A stretch of DNA of 64,000 nt from Cristatella mucedo. Taxonomy: Eukaryota > Bryozoa > Phylactolaemata > Cristatellidae. The stretch covers positions 7,249,501-7,313,500 of the forward strand of contig WPIO01000012.1 in assembly GCA_009760855.2 (NCBI GenBank). The letters run 5' to 3'. A program made the translations under genes and the position numbers. Position 1 is the stretch's first letter; each line of letters starts with the position of its first letter. A model generated the notes under the pieces. It was not told where the DNA came from. It did not search any database and was given only the letters and a program-made list of their open reading frames with translations. Positions 22,505 to 33,924 of the stretch are shown here, piece after piece.

Positions 22505-24149
22505 TTCTGAGCTTCTCTGCACTTGATGAATAGCACTTCACAGAATTGCCATCAAAAGCGAGTAAGAAATCCTTGACACGATGAATTAAAACACTGGAAC
22601 AGAATAAATTAATCAGCCTATCTTTAATCTGCTGCCAAATGAAACAGGTATGTCAAAAGTCACACACATGTACTTATGGCACTGAAAGCTTAGCCAAGTT
22701 TTTAGCCATAAGCCTAGACAAACACGGTGACAGACTTTGCCAAGTTGTACACAGTAACCATCGAATAGCAAGTTGGTTGTGGCACTCGTCAGTCGGCAGT
22801 CGAATCCATGTGCCCGCATGACTGGCAGCATGTCTCCACTTCCTGCTTCTTAAACCTGGCCTAGCTACTAATTAGCCAATGGCATCCAGCAGAAATACAA
22901 TTTGTAAATACAGATGCACTACATCGGCATTGTATCAAACCAGTGCATTTTGCTTAACCTCGAACACTGAATCTAAGCTGGTGCAAAAGGCAAGTACTAA
23001 AAATCTCTAAATTTTGACCGACAACTTTACAGGCTGCCTGCACGAGATGTGGAACATAAATCCATCGTAAACCTAACCGCTTAGGGGACAGAAGTAAGGC
23101 AGTCAGCGACCCAAAGCACGATTGGCACTAAAGAGTACAAGCAGAGCGTCTAAGGGCAAAATATTGACAAGAAAAGATAACGGCCAATAGGCGATAAGGC
23201 AGAGCAGTAGAAAAAGAAGGCCAGCCGAATATTCCAACTATAGTATGCATAAAACTAGAAAGCTACTGCACACAACGCATGATCAGCCGTGGCTAAATTG
23301 ATCCATACTCACGGAGGAGACTCGGCCGTTAACCCGTTTCCTATTGTAAAGGGTACTCGGAAAGGTATGGCATAGTATGTTCTACCAGCCGAGGAGAGCA
23401 GCTGGCCTAGCTAACAGGTTTGAATGCACAGGTACGATCAAACAGAAAGGGCTATGAGCATGTGTCCCTAAAAATTAATACCCCTCGCCCATTTTCATTT
23501 AATCATACGTCTGAACTAGGACAAAACGCTCAAAGTACATAAAAATTACTAGATAAGAAACTGCGAAGACAGCAAAGCATGCTACTTCACGCAGAAAATC
23601 GCTCATGCACCTCGCTTGGCATACTCTCGAACAGGTCATGATAAATAAAACTTTCATGGCCATAGGCAGAAGTTTTGCAGCCGACATGAGCCAACGAATG
23701 TAGTTAACAGCCTAAGGTTTTCAGCGGCCCCATAGCAATAGCAGCAGATACCTCGGGCGAAAGCGGAAGCTGCGATGTGCTCAGAGCCCACATTCAGCGC
23801 TGCTGCAGGAGAAGCCAGCCTCTCTGTCTAAAAACGCTCACGGCATCTAGAGTGGCTCATCGGCGCTTTAGGGAGTCCGACTTCGCCAGCTCGACCGCAA
23901 CTTAGTGGGCGCGGCCATATAGTCTGTGGCCGGATATGAGGATTTTCCGGGAGCAGTTGCCGTAATGGCAGGCAATGACTAATATCTATGATGCTAAGTC
24001 ATTTTGGCTTGGCCAGAGACTTGTCTGTTCTAGCGCCGCATTTTAGCCTGAGACGGGCACTTCATAGAGCGAACTTCTGGCATCCGGAAGTTACCGTCAG
24101 AAATCATTTAAATACAACAATATCATAGTCATAAGCTTCTAAGTTTATG
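22505..24149. other. Upstream of INPP4; possible promoter area near 23.7-24.1 kb
   Basis: No coding exon is seen. About 23720-24060 is GC-richer with several CpGs (AGCGGCCCC, GGGCGCGGCC) and may hold the INPP4 start site or an untranslated exon. This is inference only. Confidence 0.3.
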
Positions 24150-24258
24150 AAGATATAAGCGTATTAGCTTCCTTTGCGGCAAATATAAAGTGCTTAGAAA
24201 GAGATATGGTTCTCTGAGGGTGCTATATCAAATGTATTATTATTATTATTATTATTAT
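24150..24258 (+). mobile_element. LINE family A 3' tail
   Basis: TTCCTTTGCGGCAAATATAA, GTTCTCTGAGGGTGCTATAT and (ATT)n. Confidence 0.8.
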
Positions 24259-25035
24259 ATACCAAAAACTCCGAGTTCAAGACAAATAAAACATGAATTT
24301 ACTAACTCACTGCTGTTCGCATTGCGTCAGTCACACATACAAGGTCACTAACTTTACAACTTTGGCTGACAATAAGTCCAACTGAATAGTTATACGTCGC
24401 TGAATTATCGTTAACTGGATAGTCTCACGCTCAATAACAGCTCAGCCAGCATCTAGCCACTGCTGTGATCCTCTCCGGATGACAACATCAGCTACACGGT
24501 CGTGTTTGCATAATTTCAGCTTAATAATGTTTCAAAAATCGGACATACTCACTTTTATATCCCTTTTTGGCGGTCCGCTGCAGGAGTCGGAGGGCATAGC
24601 AGTGACGTATAATGAGCCGACCTCTTTCCCGGCTGCGGCTCCAGCACTTGGTGGTAGCTCCAGGTCTCAGTCGCGGCGCAACAGCCTTCGTATCCCAGGC
24701 GAAAGAGACCTCTGCTTGTCGCCTCTCGGCGTTCATCGTCTATACACGATACTCGAGAGCGACGAGTGTGAGCCGCCGCCAGGGATGGACAGCTTTGCGG
24801 GTGCTCTGTTCAGTTTGCATGACGCCTGGTGCTGTTTAACAGTGGCTCCAGCGGCGGCTGTTCTTGTGGAGTCTCAAAGAGACACAGCGCGGACGTGAGT
24901 GGTAAAACGACACTCTCTCTTTTTTTTTTATTACTCTCAACACGTACCTGTACTAGAGCTCGGTGAATCGCGGCAGATGACAAGAAATAGAACATACCTT
25001 GGTGGCCTGACGCTTGGCTGCGTCGATCGCTCAAC
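24259..25035. other. CpG-richer segment without a callable gene
   Basis: 24570-24900 is GC-rich and open in several frames on both strands, including a 139-codon plus frame. I cannot tie any frame to a known family. It may be a promoter or untranslated exon. Confidence 0.3.
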
Positions 25036-25443
25036 TACAGTTTACCAATACCTCGTACAAACCTCGAATCTTTTGGAGACTGTGCATTTAGTTCGTATGC
25101 TCCCAAGGCCTTGAACTCACTCCCGACTTGCGTCAAAACATCCCCTGAATTGACGACATTTAAAAAGAGCTTAAAACATCTATTTAGGACAGCATTTAGT
25201 GGGTCTCTGTGGTTCGTCCTTCTTGTGCTTATGCGTGCTGACACTGTGCATGCTGCCACTAACCACACTTGCATGCTGACCCTGTGCATGTCACCCCTAA
25301 CCATGCTATTCATGTTGTTTATCAAGCATGATATTACTCACAATTCAATTGCGTTTCCCTTTGCAGCAAATATAAAGCGCCTAGACAGAAATTGAGTTCT
25401 CCGAGGGCGCTTCATCAAGTGTACTATGTTATTATTATTATTT
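25036..25443 (+). mobile_element. LINE family A 3' fragment
   Basis: CAGTTTACCAATACCTCGTA through the last ORF2 codons, the CACCCCTAACCATGCTATTC block, the hairpin region and ATTATTATTA. Confidence 0.85.
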
Positions 25444-25724
25444 ACCCGTGTGGATATGATTTCTCACCTTTAAAATATTAGAAGCTGTGCTAAAAAACCT
25501 TCGTATCATCGGTTTGAGACTCCATCACAGTAAGTGTGTCTTCTTGAAACTGTGTATTGACAACGTGTATCATGAAATTGTCAAAAAAAAGGTATACTCT
25601 TGGAATCCAATGAAGTCGAACTGGTTAAAGCGGTATCTAGGAATATCAAGAGACATCTACGACCTAAGGTCAATCTTGGTTCTGGTGCCGTACAATCACA
25701 AGTTCTAACCAGATCCGGCAATCA

Positions 25725-26090
25725 GCTGTCCCATTCCTCCGCTTAAAGACAGTTGGCGACAGAAGCTTTAGCTCTGCTGGTCCTAGACTGTGGAATTCGC
25801 TTCCACAATTCTCACGCAACGACAACTACTGTCCTACTGCCGACTACGGCACATCCTTTTCAGTGGTCCTGAGCTGCTACTTCTATGCTACTCACTACCT
25901 CAACTGCTCTCCTGACTCTGCTAGGCTTCCCACTTTCTCTTTGTTTCGCGAGACGAAGTCTGTTGGCTACCGAATGCGTACCGAAAGCCGCTTAGGCTGT
26001 GAGTGCGCTATACAAAACTCTCCTGCGTAACACCCACAGTCTGTATGACTTTACTGAGTTACAGACGGAGATACATTACATTACATTACA
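25725..26090 (+). mobile_element. LINE family B 3' fragment
   Basis: CTGTCCCATTCCTCCGCTTA, GGCGACAGAAGCTTTAGCTC and the GATACATTACATTACATTAC end. Closely matches 5022-5390 and 38628-38990. Confidence 0.9.
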
Positions 26091-26862
26091 ATCATTCTAC
26101 ACCCATTGCGTAAATTGCTTAAGAAAACCGCTAATAGAAACGGACAGCTGAATGTGAAAAGTCTTTAATAAAATATAATCGTTGCTTTAAGCGGATTTAG
26201 TTCTGATGCTTGACGATGCAAATGTGCCAATAGCCCTTTCGTACAACGCAGCAGCTTATAAGATATATTCATGCCATTTTGTCTCAAACATTTCCGAATG
26301 GCCAAGAACGGCTGGTAACTTGGCTGGGAGTAGTCTCGGCAGCAGTGAGATAAATTACTCATAGATTGAGTGAGAGACTGAATCTCTGACTTTTGGCATC
26401 TATCCTAACCTCAATGGAAAAGCGTTCCTGCTTCAAACTGACCAGAAACTGCTTGTGGTAATGCTTGGCCAAAAACGTTCCACACATTGCGGCCATGTGC
26501 TTGCATTGACATTTTGCACCCTTACTTATGACGTGTCAGACGGCGAAAAACAATTGGGAATAAAAGTTACTCTCAAAAAAGCCTACGAGCATAAAGTTCG
26601 TCGCAGGCCTTCGCAGCACAGTCAGGTTTGGGATCCTAAGGCTTTGCACAGGTTCAAAGAGCACCCGACACAAGATGGATGCTTAGAAAGAGCACAGAGC
26701 TGGTGATACAAAGCAATCTTTACAAGCAGGTCGTCCTAAAATTGCATGACAACCACTTGAGCTTAGTCACGACGAACGACACAGCCAGCCAGAAATTCTG
26801 GGCAGCGAGCCGGATGTCCTATTTGGCATCGAGTCATTGTTAGGGGCTGGCACGAGGCACAA

Positions 26863-26998
26863 TGCCGTGCTGGTTTAGCGAAGTGGTTAAGGTGCTCGCC
26901 CTGACTAAGGTCTGGCCGATGTTGGCTCGAGCTCCGTGACATATGTGAAGTGCCTGAATAGAGAATAAGCTCTCATAGGGCGCAGTGCACATGCATTG
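26863..26998 (+). mobile_element. SINE S1
   Basis: GCCGTGCTGGTTTAGCGAAG, GTGGTTAAGGTGCTCGCC (box A area), GGCTCGAGCTC (box B area), then AAGTGCCTGAATAGAGAATA. A (TA)n(GT)n tract follows. Confidence 0.78.

Positions 26999-27083
<85 letters not shown>
26999..27083. repeat. (TA)n(GT)n microsatellite
   Basis: TA repeat turning into a long uninterrupted GT repeat directly at the end of a SINE S1 copy. Confidence 0.95.
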
Positions 27084-27086
<3 letters not shown>

Positions 27087-27416
27087 CAATGCGGTTAAGT
27101 TAATCTCCAGCTGATCCTCATACTTGGGATCAGCCTGAGAGCCCTAGGCAACGAATTTGTTTGGATTTTGCGGGATCCTGGACCTTTTAATGGTCAACAC
27201 TCTAACGAGTAGCCGGAGGAGCTTGTGATAGCACGAACGTTTGAGCTTGCCACAGTGAAAACCGCCATATCAAATCTTCCATTGGCAGGGCTAATCAGTA
27301 GTAGTTGTCACTGACAATGGCACGCAGTTTCGTTCGGGTGACTTTGCCATTTTCATACTCACTAATGTCGTAAGGCAAATTATGCATATCTTATGCATAT
27401 ACATGTAATTCATTTG

Positions 27417-27545
27417 TATAGCACCATAAGATAACTTAATCTCAATCCAGGTGCTTTACAATTGCCACTGGGTTCGAACCCTTTGCCTTGTCGTTAAAGG
27501 CAAGAACCTTATCCCCTGGACCAAACCAGACTGTCCCGTAACACA
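27417..27545 (-). mobile_element. SINE S1 (minus)
   Basis: Minus strand: GTCTGGTTTGGTCCAGGGGA, GGTTCGAACCCAGTGGCA (box B), GTAAAGCACCTGGATTGAGA and ATGGTGCTATAC. Inserted in the integrase relic. Confidence 0.75.
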
Positions 27546-28394
27546 GACGAAGTAATGATCTGGCCGAGCGGTTTTCCCAACTTTCAAACGCTCATATGCA
27601 TCAATTACAGGGCCTGTGTAAATTTTCTTTGGCAAATTCTTATTAGAATACACGACCGAGACAAGGTAACCATACATACCCGGCAGAGAGACTCACGGGT
27701 CAAAAACGACGTATTCTGCTCGACCTGCTTAGACCATAACTTGATTGCATCAATTGGAACCTATCAGTCTGTTTGACAAGGCTGCGTTAAACTGGGGAGA
27801 TTTGGTATGGCTCAAAGACTGTAGAAATCGGAAACCAGGTCACCTGAAGCAGTAGTGGCCAGCAGGGGGCAGTACTTGCATGCGGTACATGCCGGAGCAG
27901 ATTAATGATAAGGCATTACGATCAGCTTCGCAAGATGACAATTATGCATTATTGGAAAGGAAAAATAGGAAAACGCAACGAGAGCAACAAGGCAAAGCAA
28001 CGAGACGCGTGCTGACAGGATCTAGCATCAGCCAGTTACTTTTGGCCGCTTTAGAAATCAGAAGTACATAATCTTACTTAGTAATGAAAATCGGCAATTG
28101 ATAAACTGTTTCTTTGTTCTTGGTCCAAATGACTTGGATTTAACACATCGAATCTCATAATCAATTAATCTTTGGATTGCTTTAAGACAATCACGCTGAT
28201 AACGTCACAGCTCACATTTATTTCTTCTAATGGCAATATATAAAGATATATTATAAAGAGGGCTTTTATCCGACCGAGTTGCTAGCACATAGCAGAATCA
28301 TATTCGAAAAAGATGCGATCGTGATTGTTTTTCGGTCTATATAACGCTTGAATTGCTCAGTTTAGCACTTTAAAAATAAATTAATCTGTGGCAC

Positions 28395-28482
28395 TGCTTC
28401 CTTTACAGCACATGTAAAGTGCCCAGAAAGAGATCGAGTTCTCTGACGGGCTATATGAATGAAATACTATTATTATTATAAA
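28395..28482 (+). mobile_element. LINE family A 3' tail
   Basis: GCACATGTAAAGTGCCCAGA, GAGATCGAGTTCTCTGACGG and ATTATTATTAT. Confidence 0.75.
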
Positions 28483-29019
28483 TATCCGCTAAAGCTTCGT
28501 CGTCTAGACTTCTTGCAGATGCTAAACTGTAACAACTCAAGACCTCACTGATTACACATGCATGTATTACTAGGAACCCAAATCGACTCGAGCTCCCGGC
28601 AGCTTCTTGGCACAGTGTGGTAACTAGCCTACAGCTTAATTTAGCATATAAAAAGGTACAATAGCAGGCGAGTAGAGTTTCAAGGGACTACCAGTAGTTG
28701 GACGTCGAAGCAGCCGCTAAGCATGACGTGTGCTGGTTTAAAATGCTAGTTTAATACGAAAGAGAACATTCGTGGGTTTGCAAACCTAGGATCTGAATCC
28801 ACCAATTTTTGAGCTCATTAATAAGAAGGAAGACATGCTCATGTGTTCAAGTGGGTCTTCTTTTGAGAGCCGTAACGATTTACCAACCGAGTTTATTGCC
28901 GAGTTTTACCACACCTTCCTCAGAACTGTCACTTTACCAGCTGGTTCAGTTGCCACCGCCGAGAGGAGGTTACACTGGACTATTCGCGGTTCTCTATAGA
29001 AATTATCTGCATATTGTGA

Positions 29020-29481
29020 ACGACATACCCCAGCCTACCAATCAGATCTACTCCCTAACCAGGCTAAGCACCGTATCACCGGCTTTTTTACGAACCTCAC
29101 ATCCTTTCAAGACCGTGCCTTTAGTTCGCATGCTCCCAAAGATTGGAACTCACGTCTGACTTTCGGCAAGACATCTCCAGACTTGACCATATTCAAAGAG
29201 AAACTAAACATGCATCTATTTATCACAGCGTTTAGAGAGTCCCTGTGATTCGACCGTCATGTACTTATGAGTGCTGACACTGTGTATACTGCCACTAATC
29301 ATACTTGCATGCTGACCCGGTGCATGTGAACCCTACCTATGTTATTCTTGTTGTTAATTGAGCATGCTATTACTAGCTATTCGATTGTGCTTCCTTTGCA
29401 GCTGTATGTAAAGTGCCTCGAAAGAGATCAGTTCTCTGAGGGCGATACATCAAACGTATTATTATTGTCATTATTATTATA
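29020..29481 (+). mobile_element. LINE family A 3' fragment
   Basis: CCTACCAATCAGATCTACTC matches the LSDLLPHQAKHR region in worn form. It continues through the 3' region and hairpin to ATT repeats. Confidence 0.8.
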
Positions 29482-30646
29482 AGAACCCGGCTCAAAATTT
29501 CCATTTCCATGTTCCAGCCGAATCCCAGTGACTACCTGAACACATCTGAGGTACTTAATAGGGGCTAGCTCCAACTATCCGATCAGCTAGAGACCCTATC
29601 CTTAGTTCCAGATTTTCCCCCGTTTTTGCTCAGATCCAGACAGGCTGGAATAATTCTCACTTTAGAGATCTGCTGAGTGTTGCTCGACAGCCCTGAATGG
29701 CTTAATGTAAGCCTTTATGGTGGTTGCAAGTTTTAAGCCACTTCCAGATTGCGAAGAGAAAGAATTCCTATCCATATACACGGGTCAACTTGTTTTTGGG
29801 TCAGACTGCTTAACACCTGCAGGCTTTAAGGAAATTGCCACAAACATCATGAAAAATAGAACATTTAATGGAACAACAAAAGACAATGCTATATGCCACG
29901 ATTGGTCCACACAAGGCTTCTTGGCAAAACGAGGATACTTGCCAAGTACAGAGGCACAATGCCCAAAAATTCCACTAACACTTCGCATGTCTGCTACAAG
30001 AACCACTGAAAATGCACTATTCACTAACAGATGCCAGCACTGCTAACCCGGTTACGGTTAGCCCAGCTTCTAAGCTTGATGCTAATTTTCTCTCCATCGT
30101 CAAATTTCAAAAAATGTTAAGCCGTTTTCTGCTTGTTCTGAAGTGGAGCTGCTGCAGTCAGTGATGAAGCACTGTGCTAGCTGTTTGGACTGTTTCCTCC
30201 ATTACCTGCAGATGGAGCAAAGTAAGCATTAAGCAATGCACTAGCAGAAAAAGAAGCACAAGTCACATATATAATTTAAAACTCAACCAAAACAAATCAC
30301 ACCATAGAATCCGAATATTACAGCAAATCCCTGAAAGATGCCATTTTAGGCTGGACATCGGCAAAACAAAGTAAGAATCACATTAGGAATAACTAGCTGC
30401 CACATCCAATTGGGTGGCAACTTGTAGATCAGGATTTTTGTGAGCTCCTCTTTTCTACACCGATGGAGCAGTAGCTGTAAAGGTGGCCAGCTAAGGAAGA
30501 CGACATGCAGACAGGTATGGACTGGTGTCATTGTTCTTGCCTTGTTTATGGCAGGTAAGTTTACTACAAGAACGTCTTCATTATGCAGGTGGATCAAGCT
30601 TTCATCGTACCGTTGGTGCTAACTGAAACAGTGCTTTTGGGATCGT
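29482..30646. other. No recognised gene
   Basis: A 109-codon plus frame (29717-30046) has no domain I can name and no supporting splice sites. Confidence 0.4.
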
Positions 30647-30795
30647 AGGGCCTGGTGTAGCCCAGGGGTTAAGGTGCTTGTCTTCGAGGACCAAGATCAA
30701 GCTGCTCGACATGAATGATCGAGGTCTGGAGGGGGACTCGAGCCCGGTGGCATATATGAAGAGCTTTTCATGGAATGCTATACAAACGAATTATA
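30647..30795 (+). mobile_element. SINE S1
   Basis: GGCCTGGTGTAGCCCAGGGG, TTAAGGTGCTTGTCTTCG, GACTCGAGCCCGGTGGCATA and GAATGCTATACAAACGAA. Confidence 0.7.
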
Positions 30796-31194
30796 TGATT
30801 ATATTAGGGTGTACTAAAAATCCCACATTTCACAGATATTCACAGAAATTATTAAACACCATAATGTTAGTGCAATGGGTTATGATAAAGGCACAGTAAC
30901 AGCTGTAAGTTTTGTTACACTTGGCCTCCTGCAAGTGTGGTTGATGCATCTCAGCTGATAGCTGTGGGAACTACTGTACAATGGTGAAAATTACCGAGAA
31001 ATACGTTTTTGTTCATTGGCTTTTAAGAGGCAGTGTTTTGGTGAGTTAACTTATTAGTTAGAAGGACGTCTGAGCCCTCACGGGAGGGGGGTGGCAGAAG
31101 TAGATGTATTTGTCGATGCCCCTTTAGCAACCTCAGAACTACCAATGTCCGTTTCGGATTTCGATAGTTGGGAAGGAGGTATTAATGGGAAGAT

Positions 31195-31392
31195 GGTGAG
31201 CCGCAATGGCTCACTAGATAAGGCGGTTGCTTTTCACGACCTCGGCCCCGAGGTCGTGGGTTCGGATCCTTCGGTGGGCGATCCTTTATCGCCACTGCTA
31301 TTGGCGGTGATAGTCGTAAATGCTCTTCTGTAGCTATACAAAAAGAGGCCGTTAAATCAGCTAGTATTTATTTATTAGTATTTATTTATTTT
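31195..31392 (+). mobile_element. SINE S2
   Basis: TGAGCCGCAATGGCTCACTA, the palindrome CACGACCTCGG/CCGAGGTCGTG, box B GGTTCGGATCC, TTTATCGCCACTGC, a GCTATACAAAAAGAGGC block, and an AATCAGCTAGTATTTATTTA tail. Confidence 0.82.
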
Positions 31393-31849
31393 TTATCTAA
31401 TAATATGCTCACCCAAGGCGCGTTACACTATAACATGCCGGACAAATCTGTTAGCAGAGCAAATCTGTAACGCCTGTACCTTTAAATATGGCCAAAACCA
31501 CTGTTACATTTGGAGACGTTATTCATCTAATTGACAAAACGAAATATTCTTGATGCACTAGCATACCAGGGAAATTGGGCAGACACTCAAGTCACCTTGA
31601 TCACAGCTGGCTAACCATAGCGAAACATTAGCAGCTACGGCAAAGTAAGGTAGCCTTGCGGATTTGTGAAGCGTCACGTATAGCCTTACCATCTTGAAAA
31701 AGGATATAAACTAAGGGATCGCTCGAAAGCTCGGGATAAATGAGAAAGCTGTCCAATGTAACATCCGGAAAATCTCCATGCTAGGGACGATAAAGAACCA
31801 GCATGCGTCTGGATGCCCCCACCACCCCGGACTTCTATTAGGAGGCATG

Positions 31850-32520
31850 AGTGGCTCCTAAAAATTGAGTGCCTAAAGGCCTGTTTTGCATCTGCTCGAG
31901 TCCATGCCAAAACACTCGAGCATTGCCACGATGCTCAACAAGTGGACAGTGAGAAAAAGGATCAACGAACACGAGCTAATGGCAATGATAGCAAATAAAG
32001 CTCTACTACTGACAAAGTACACAATGAAGCACACCATAAGTGGGCATGGCAGCACCGATACCGGACGACTGAAGATTGTGGTAAATATTCTGCACCAACG
32101 AAATTGAGTTCAACTTGTATGACAGCTGAAAACACTTATCCTAGGTTCGACACATGAGCGAAAAAGTAAATGCTTCTAACAGACTGAATTTTGGGTCCGG
32201 CTCAGTGATAGGACAGGGAGGCATTGCAGCAGGCAGTGTAGTGGCACTTCCCTGCATTGAGACCATGATGAATGAAGACTGCTAAATACAATGAAAACTG
32301 CTAAATACAAATCTTGGAGAATAGCGATGTGCCGGCTGCCAGGTTCTAATTTTAATTATCAACAGGAAAACGATCCAAAACATACTGCCAAAGTTATGCT
32401 ACAGTTTCTCGACAGGTCCTCTAAATTCACGCAGTTGCAGTGGCCAAGTCATTACTTCTTGAACAGCGCCCTGCTGTTCCATATAACACGAACCACGCGT
32501 CAAGATTCAGCAAACGGGTG
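31850..32520 (+). mobile_element. Tc1/mariner-like transposase relic
   Basis: The clear part is QQENDPKHTAKVMLQFL then QLQWPSH (32340-32460). It matches the Tc1 DDE block QQDNDPKHT...LEWPSQSPDLNP, with the usual Asp changed to Glu. Upstream, GQGGIAAGSV is a worn copy of the GGGSVMVWG region. ALLLTKYTMKH near 32010 may be a worn KPLLTKRHMKAR block. No terminal repeats were found. Confidence 0.6.
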
Positions 32521-33037
32521 ACCGAGAACAACCTGCTCATACATTGCATTGGATCGATGTGGCCTTAGCAACAAACTCATTGCATTGCTTTTGCTATCGA
32601 ATACCAGGTCACACCTTAAAACGAAAGGCCTCTCCTGTCACGGCTATTTTCAAACGAAGAGACCACACAAAAGATGCCCTTATTCAACATCCCCATTTTA
32701 TGTCAATACCACTTTCAACCACAGAGACTGGCAGACGACTCTTAATAACTCTTCCTTCATTTCTTTTCTTGCAGAACAAAAACACCTTTCTAGCTATAAT
32801 GGGTAGGGTTTCTCTATATTAGTCCAAAATTCGAATCATATGATACTACTACAGCCACACAGTTCACAGCCTTACTTGGGTGGGATTCAGACACTCAAGC
32901 CATAACCACAGGCCTCAAAGTATATGGCTCGATGCAACTGCAGAGTCACAGTAGCCACAGCATCTGGCCACAAGCGAATTGTGTGCAAACTATTTCGTCA
33001 ATTGCGGCGCTGCTTACTGCGGCGTATCTGCTGCAAG
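32521..33037. other. No recognised gene
   Basis: Short overlapping frames only. No domain seen. Confidence 0.4.
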
Positions 33038-33187
33038 CTAATTACCGTCAAGCATATCGGCATCCATTTCGTCATCATTAGAGTTATCCGTCTCATCCTC
33101 TCCATCCTCGTCGTCGGCATCATCATCGTCACCATAATCCTTATGCAAACCAAGCGGAAACATAGCGCTGCGAACAGCGGGGAGTCG

Positions 33188-33330
33188 TTAAAATCTATCA
33201 ATCGGTTTGTTGGGGTGACAGTCGGGTGGCTGAGCATCCCAACGACATGGGCAGCAAGCTAAATCCTCACCTCCACCGTAGTTTTGCCTATTGGGACAAT
33301 AGTCGCACCGGTGCTTTGGATGTTCATCAT
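33188..33330 (-). CDS. Cys-rich protein exon 2
   Basis: 143 bp after the acceptor AACATTTCAG. It encodes DEHPKHRCDYCPNRQNYGGG, then the CC-x-C cluster, and ends PIDRF-stop. An internal GTGAGG could act as an alternative donor. Confidence 0.45.
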
Positions 33331-33692
33331 CTGAAATGTTAAGGGAATGACTTAGCAGGTCGTCTGCGTCTACCGATGCGACAGAAGCGGGTGGCCGGAG
33401 ACGCGGAAGCAGTCGACAGAATCCCTGCGGCGGCGCCGGTTTCGGGCGGGCGGATGCGCATACCGAAGCTTAGCTAAGTGTACGAAGTCGCCGCATTACC
33501 GCTAAGCAAATCGGCAGTCAAGCGCTGAGGTTTACCGACGCAGCAGCGAAAGCAACCCACCCAGTTCAGGTAGTCTTCCTCCGTCTGCGCCAGCTCAGCT
33601 TCTTGGTCGACGAGCTCACTGCACGGAAACCACAGCGGGTCGACCAGTCTCGGCAATAACGACGGCATGATAGTGGGAAAGTGGTGAGCCAT
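33188..33692 (-). CDS. Small cysteine-rich protein, 99 aa, two exons, unrecognised
   Basis: Two minus-strand exons, 33692-33536 and 33330-33188, join in phase across a 205-bp intron. The donor is GTCG|GTAAAC and the acceptor AACATTTCAG. The product is 99 residues. The N-terminal half is acidic and hydrophobic (PSLLPRLVDPLW, then EEDYLNWVGCFRCC). The C-terminal half holds cysteines at 61, 64, 78, 79, 81 and 90 (HRCDYC, then ACCPCRW), a zinc-binding look. It starts 142 bp from SDA1 on the opposite strand within CpG-rich DNA, as expected for a shared promoter. I do not recognise the family. An internal Met at residue 9 is an alternative start. Stop TAA is at 33188-33190. Exonic status is inferred from splice signals and the conserved-looking Cys pattern only. 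Confidence 0.5.
33536..33692 (-). CDS. Cys-rich protein exon 1
   Basis: 157 bp, 52 codons plus one base. It contains the start Met, WFPCSELVDQ and YLNWVGCFRCCV, and ends at a GTAAAC donor. Confidence 0.5.
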
Positions 33693-33834
33693 GACCGTAC
33701 AGCAGCCGCCGCCGCCAAGCGGCGTCTCCGGACCCCTTGGCGGTAGAGGTCACTACCGGTGTCCTTGAAATCGGTGGCGAGCTCACGTGGAGCCGAAGCT
33801 ACTTATTCGGCTGATTAGAGCTGGTCCGCTAGAA
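33693..33834. promoter_or_regulatory. Candidate bidirectional promoter (SDA1 / Cys-rich gene)
   Basis: The 142 bp between the two divergent start codons is GC- and CpG-rich, with GCCGCCGCCGCC runs and a CACGTG E-box at 33784-33789. CpG-rich DNA continues through SDA1 exon 1 to about 34270. E-boxes are common at ribosome-biogenesis genes. No TATA box is evident. Promoter activity is inferred from layout and composition. Confidence 0.5.
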
Positions 33835-33924
33835 ATGGTCGACAGGAACAGGAACTCGTTGCCTAACAACTTGCCGCAGCTCCAGAATCTCATCAAACGC
33901 GATCCGGAGTCGTACAGAGAGGAG
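33835..33924 (+). CDS. SDAD1: SDA1 exon 1
   Basis: 30 codons starting ATG at 33835: [18 protein letters not shown] then [12 protein letters not shown]. This start was chosen because it aligns with the family N-terminus; upstream codons are open only back to a GTG. The donor is GAG|GTACAT, phase 0. Confidence 0.92.

Larger units (their letters stand above)
25458..28071 (+). mobile_element. Decayed Ty3/gypsy-type LTR retrotransposon pol, broken by later insertions
   Basis: Pieces occur in pol order. RT (25458-25625): LEAVLKNLRIIGLRLHHSKC, like the part just after the YVDD box. RNase H (26415-26570): FLLQTDQKLLVVMLGQKR. Integrase N-terminal part (26720-26830): VVLKLHDNHLSL. Integrase core (27240-27350): VVVTDNGTQFRSGDFAIF, holding the second catalytic Asp. 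C-terminal part (27780-28071): GDLVWLKDCRNRKPGHLK, then RYMPEQIND. Stops and frameshifts abound. A LINE B (25725-26090) and SINEs (26863-26998, 27417-27545) interrupt it. No LTRs were identified. Confidence 0.68.

Noticed and set aside
24479-24898. 139-codon plus frame in a GC-rich segment
   Set aside because: GC-rich DNA is open in several frames by chance; no family or splice support. Kept only as possible promoter region.
29717-30046. 109-codon plus frame
   Set aside because: No recognisable motif; a similar-length frame lies on the other strand.
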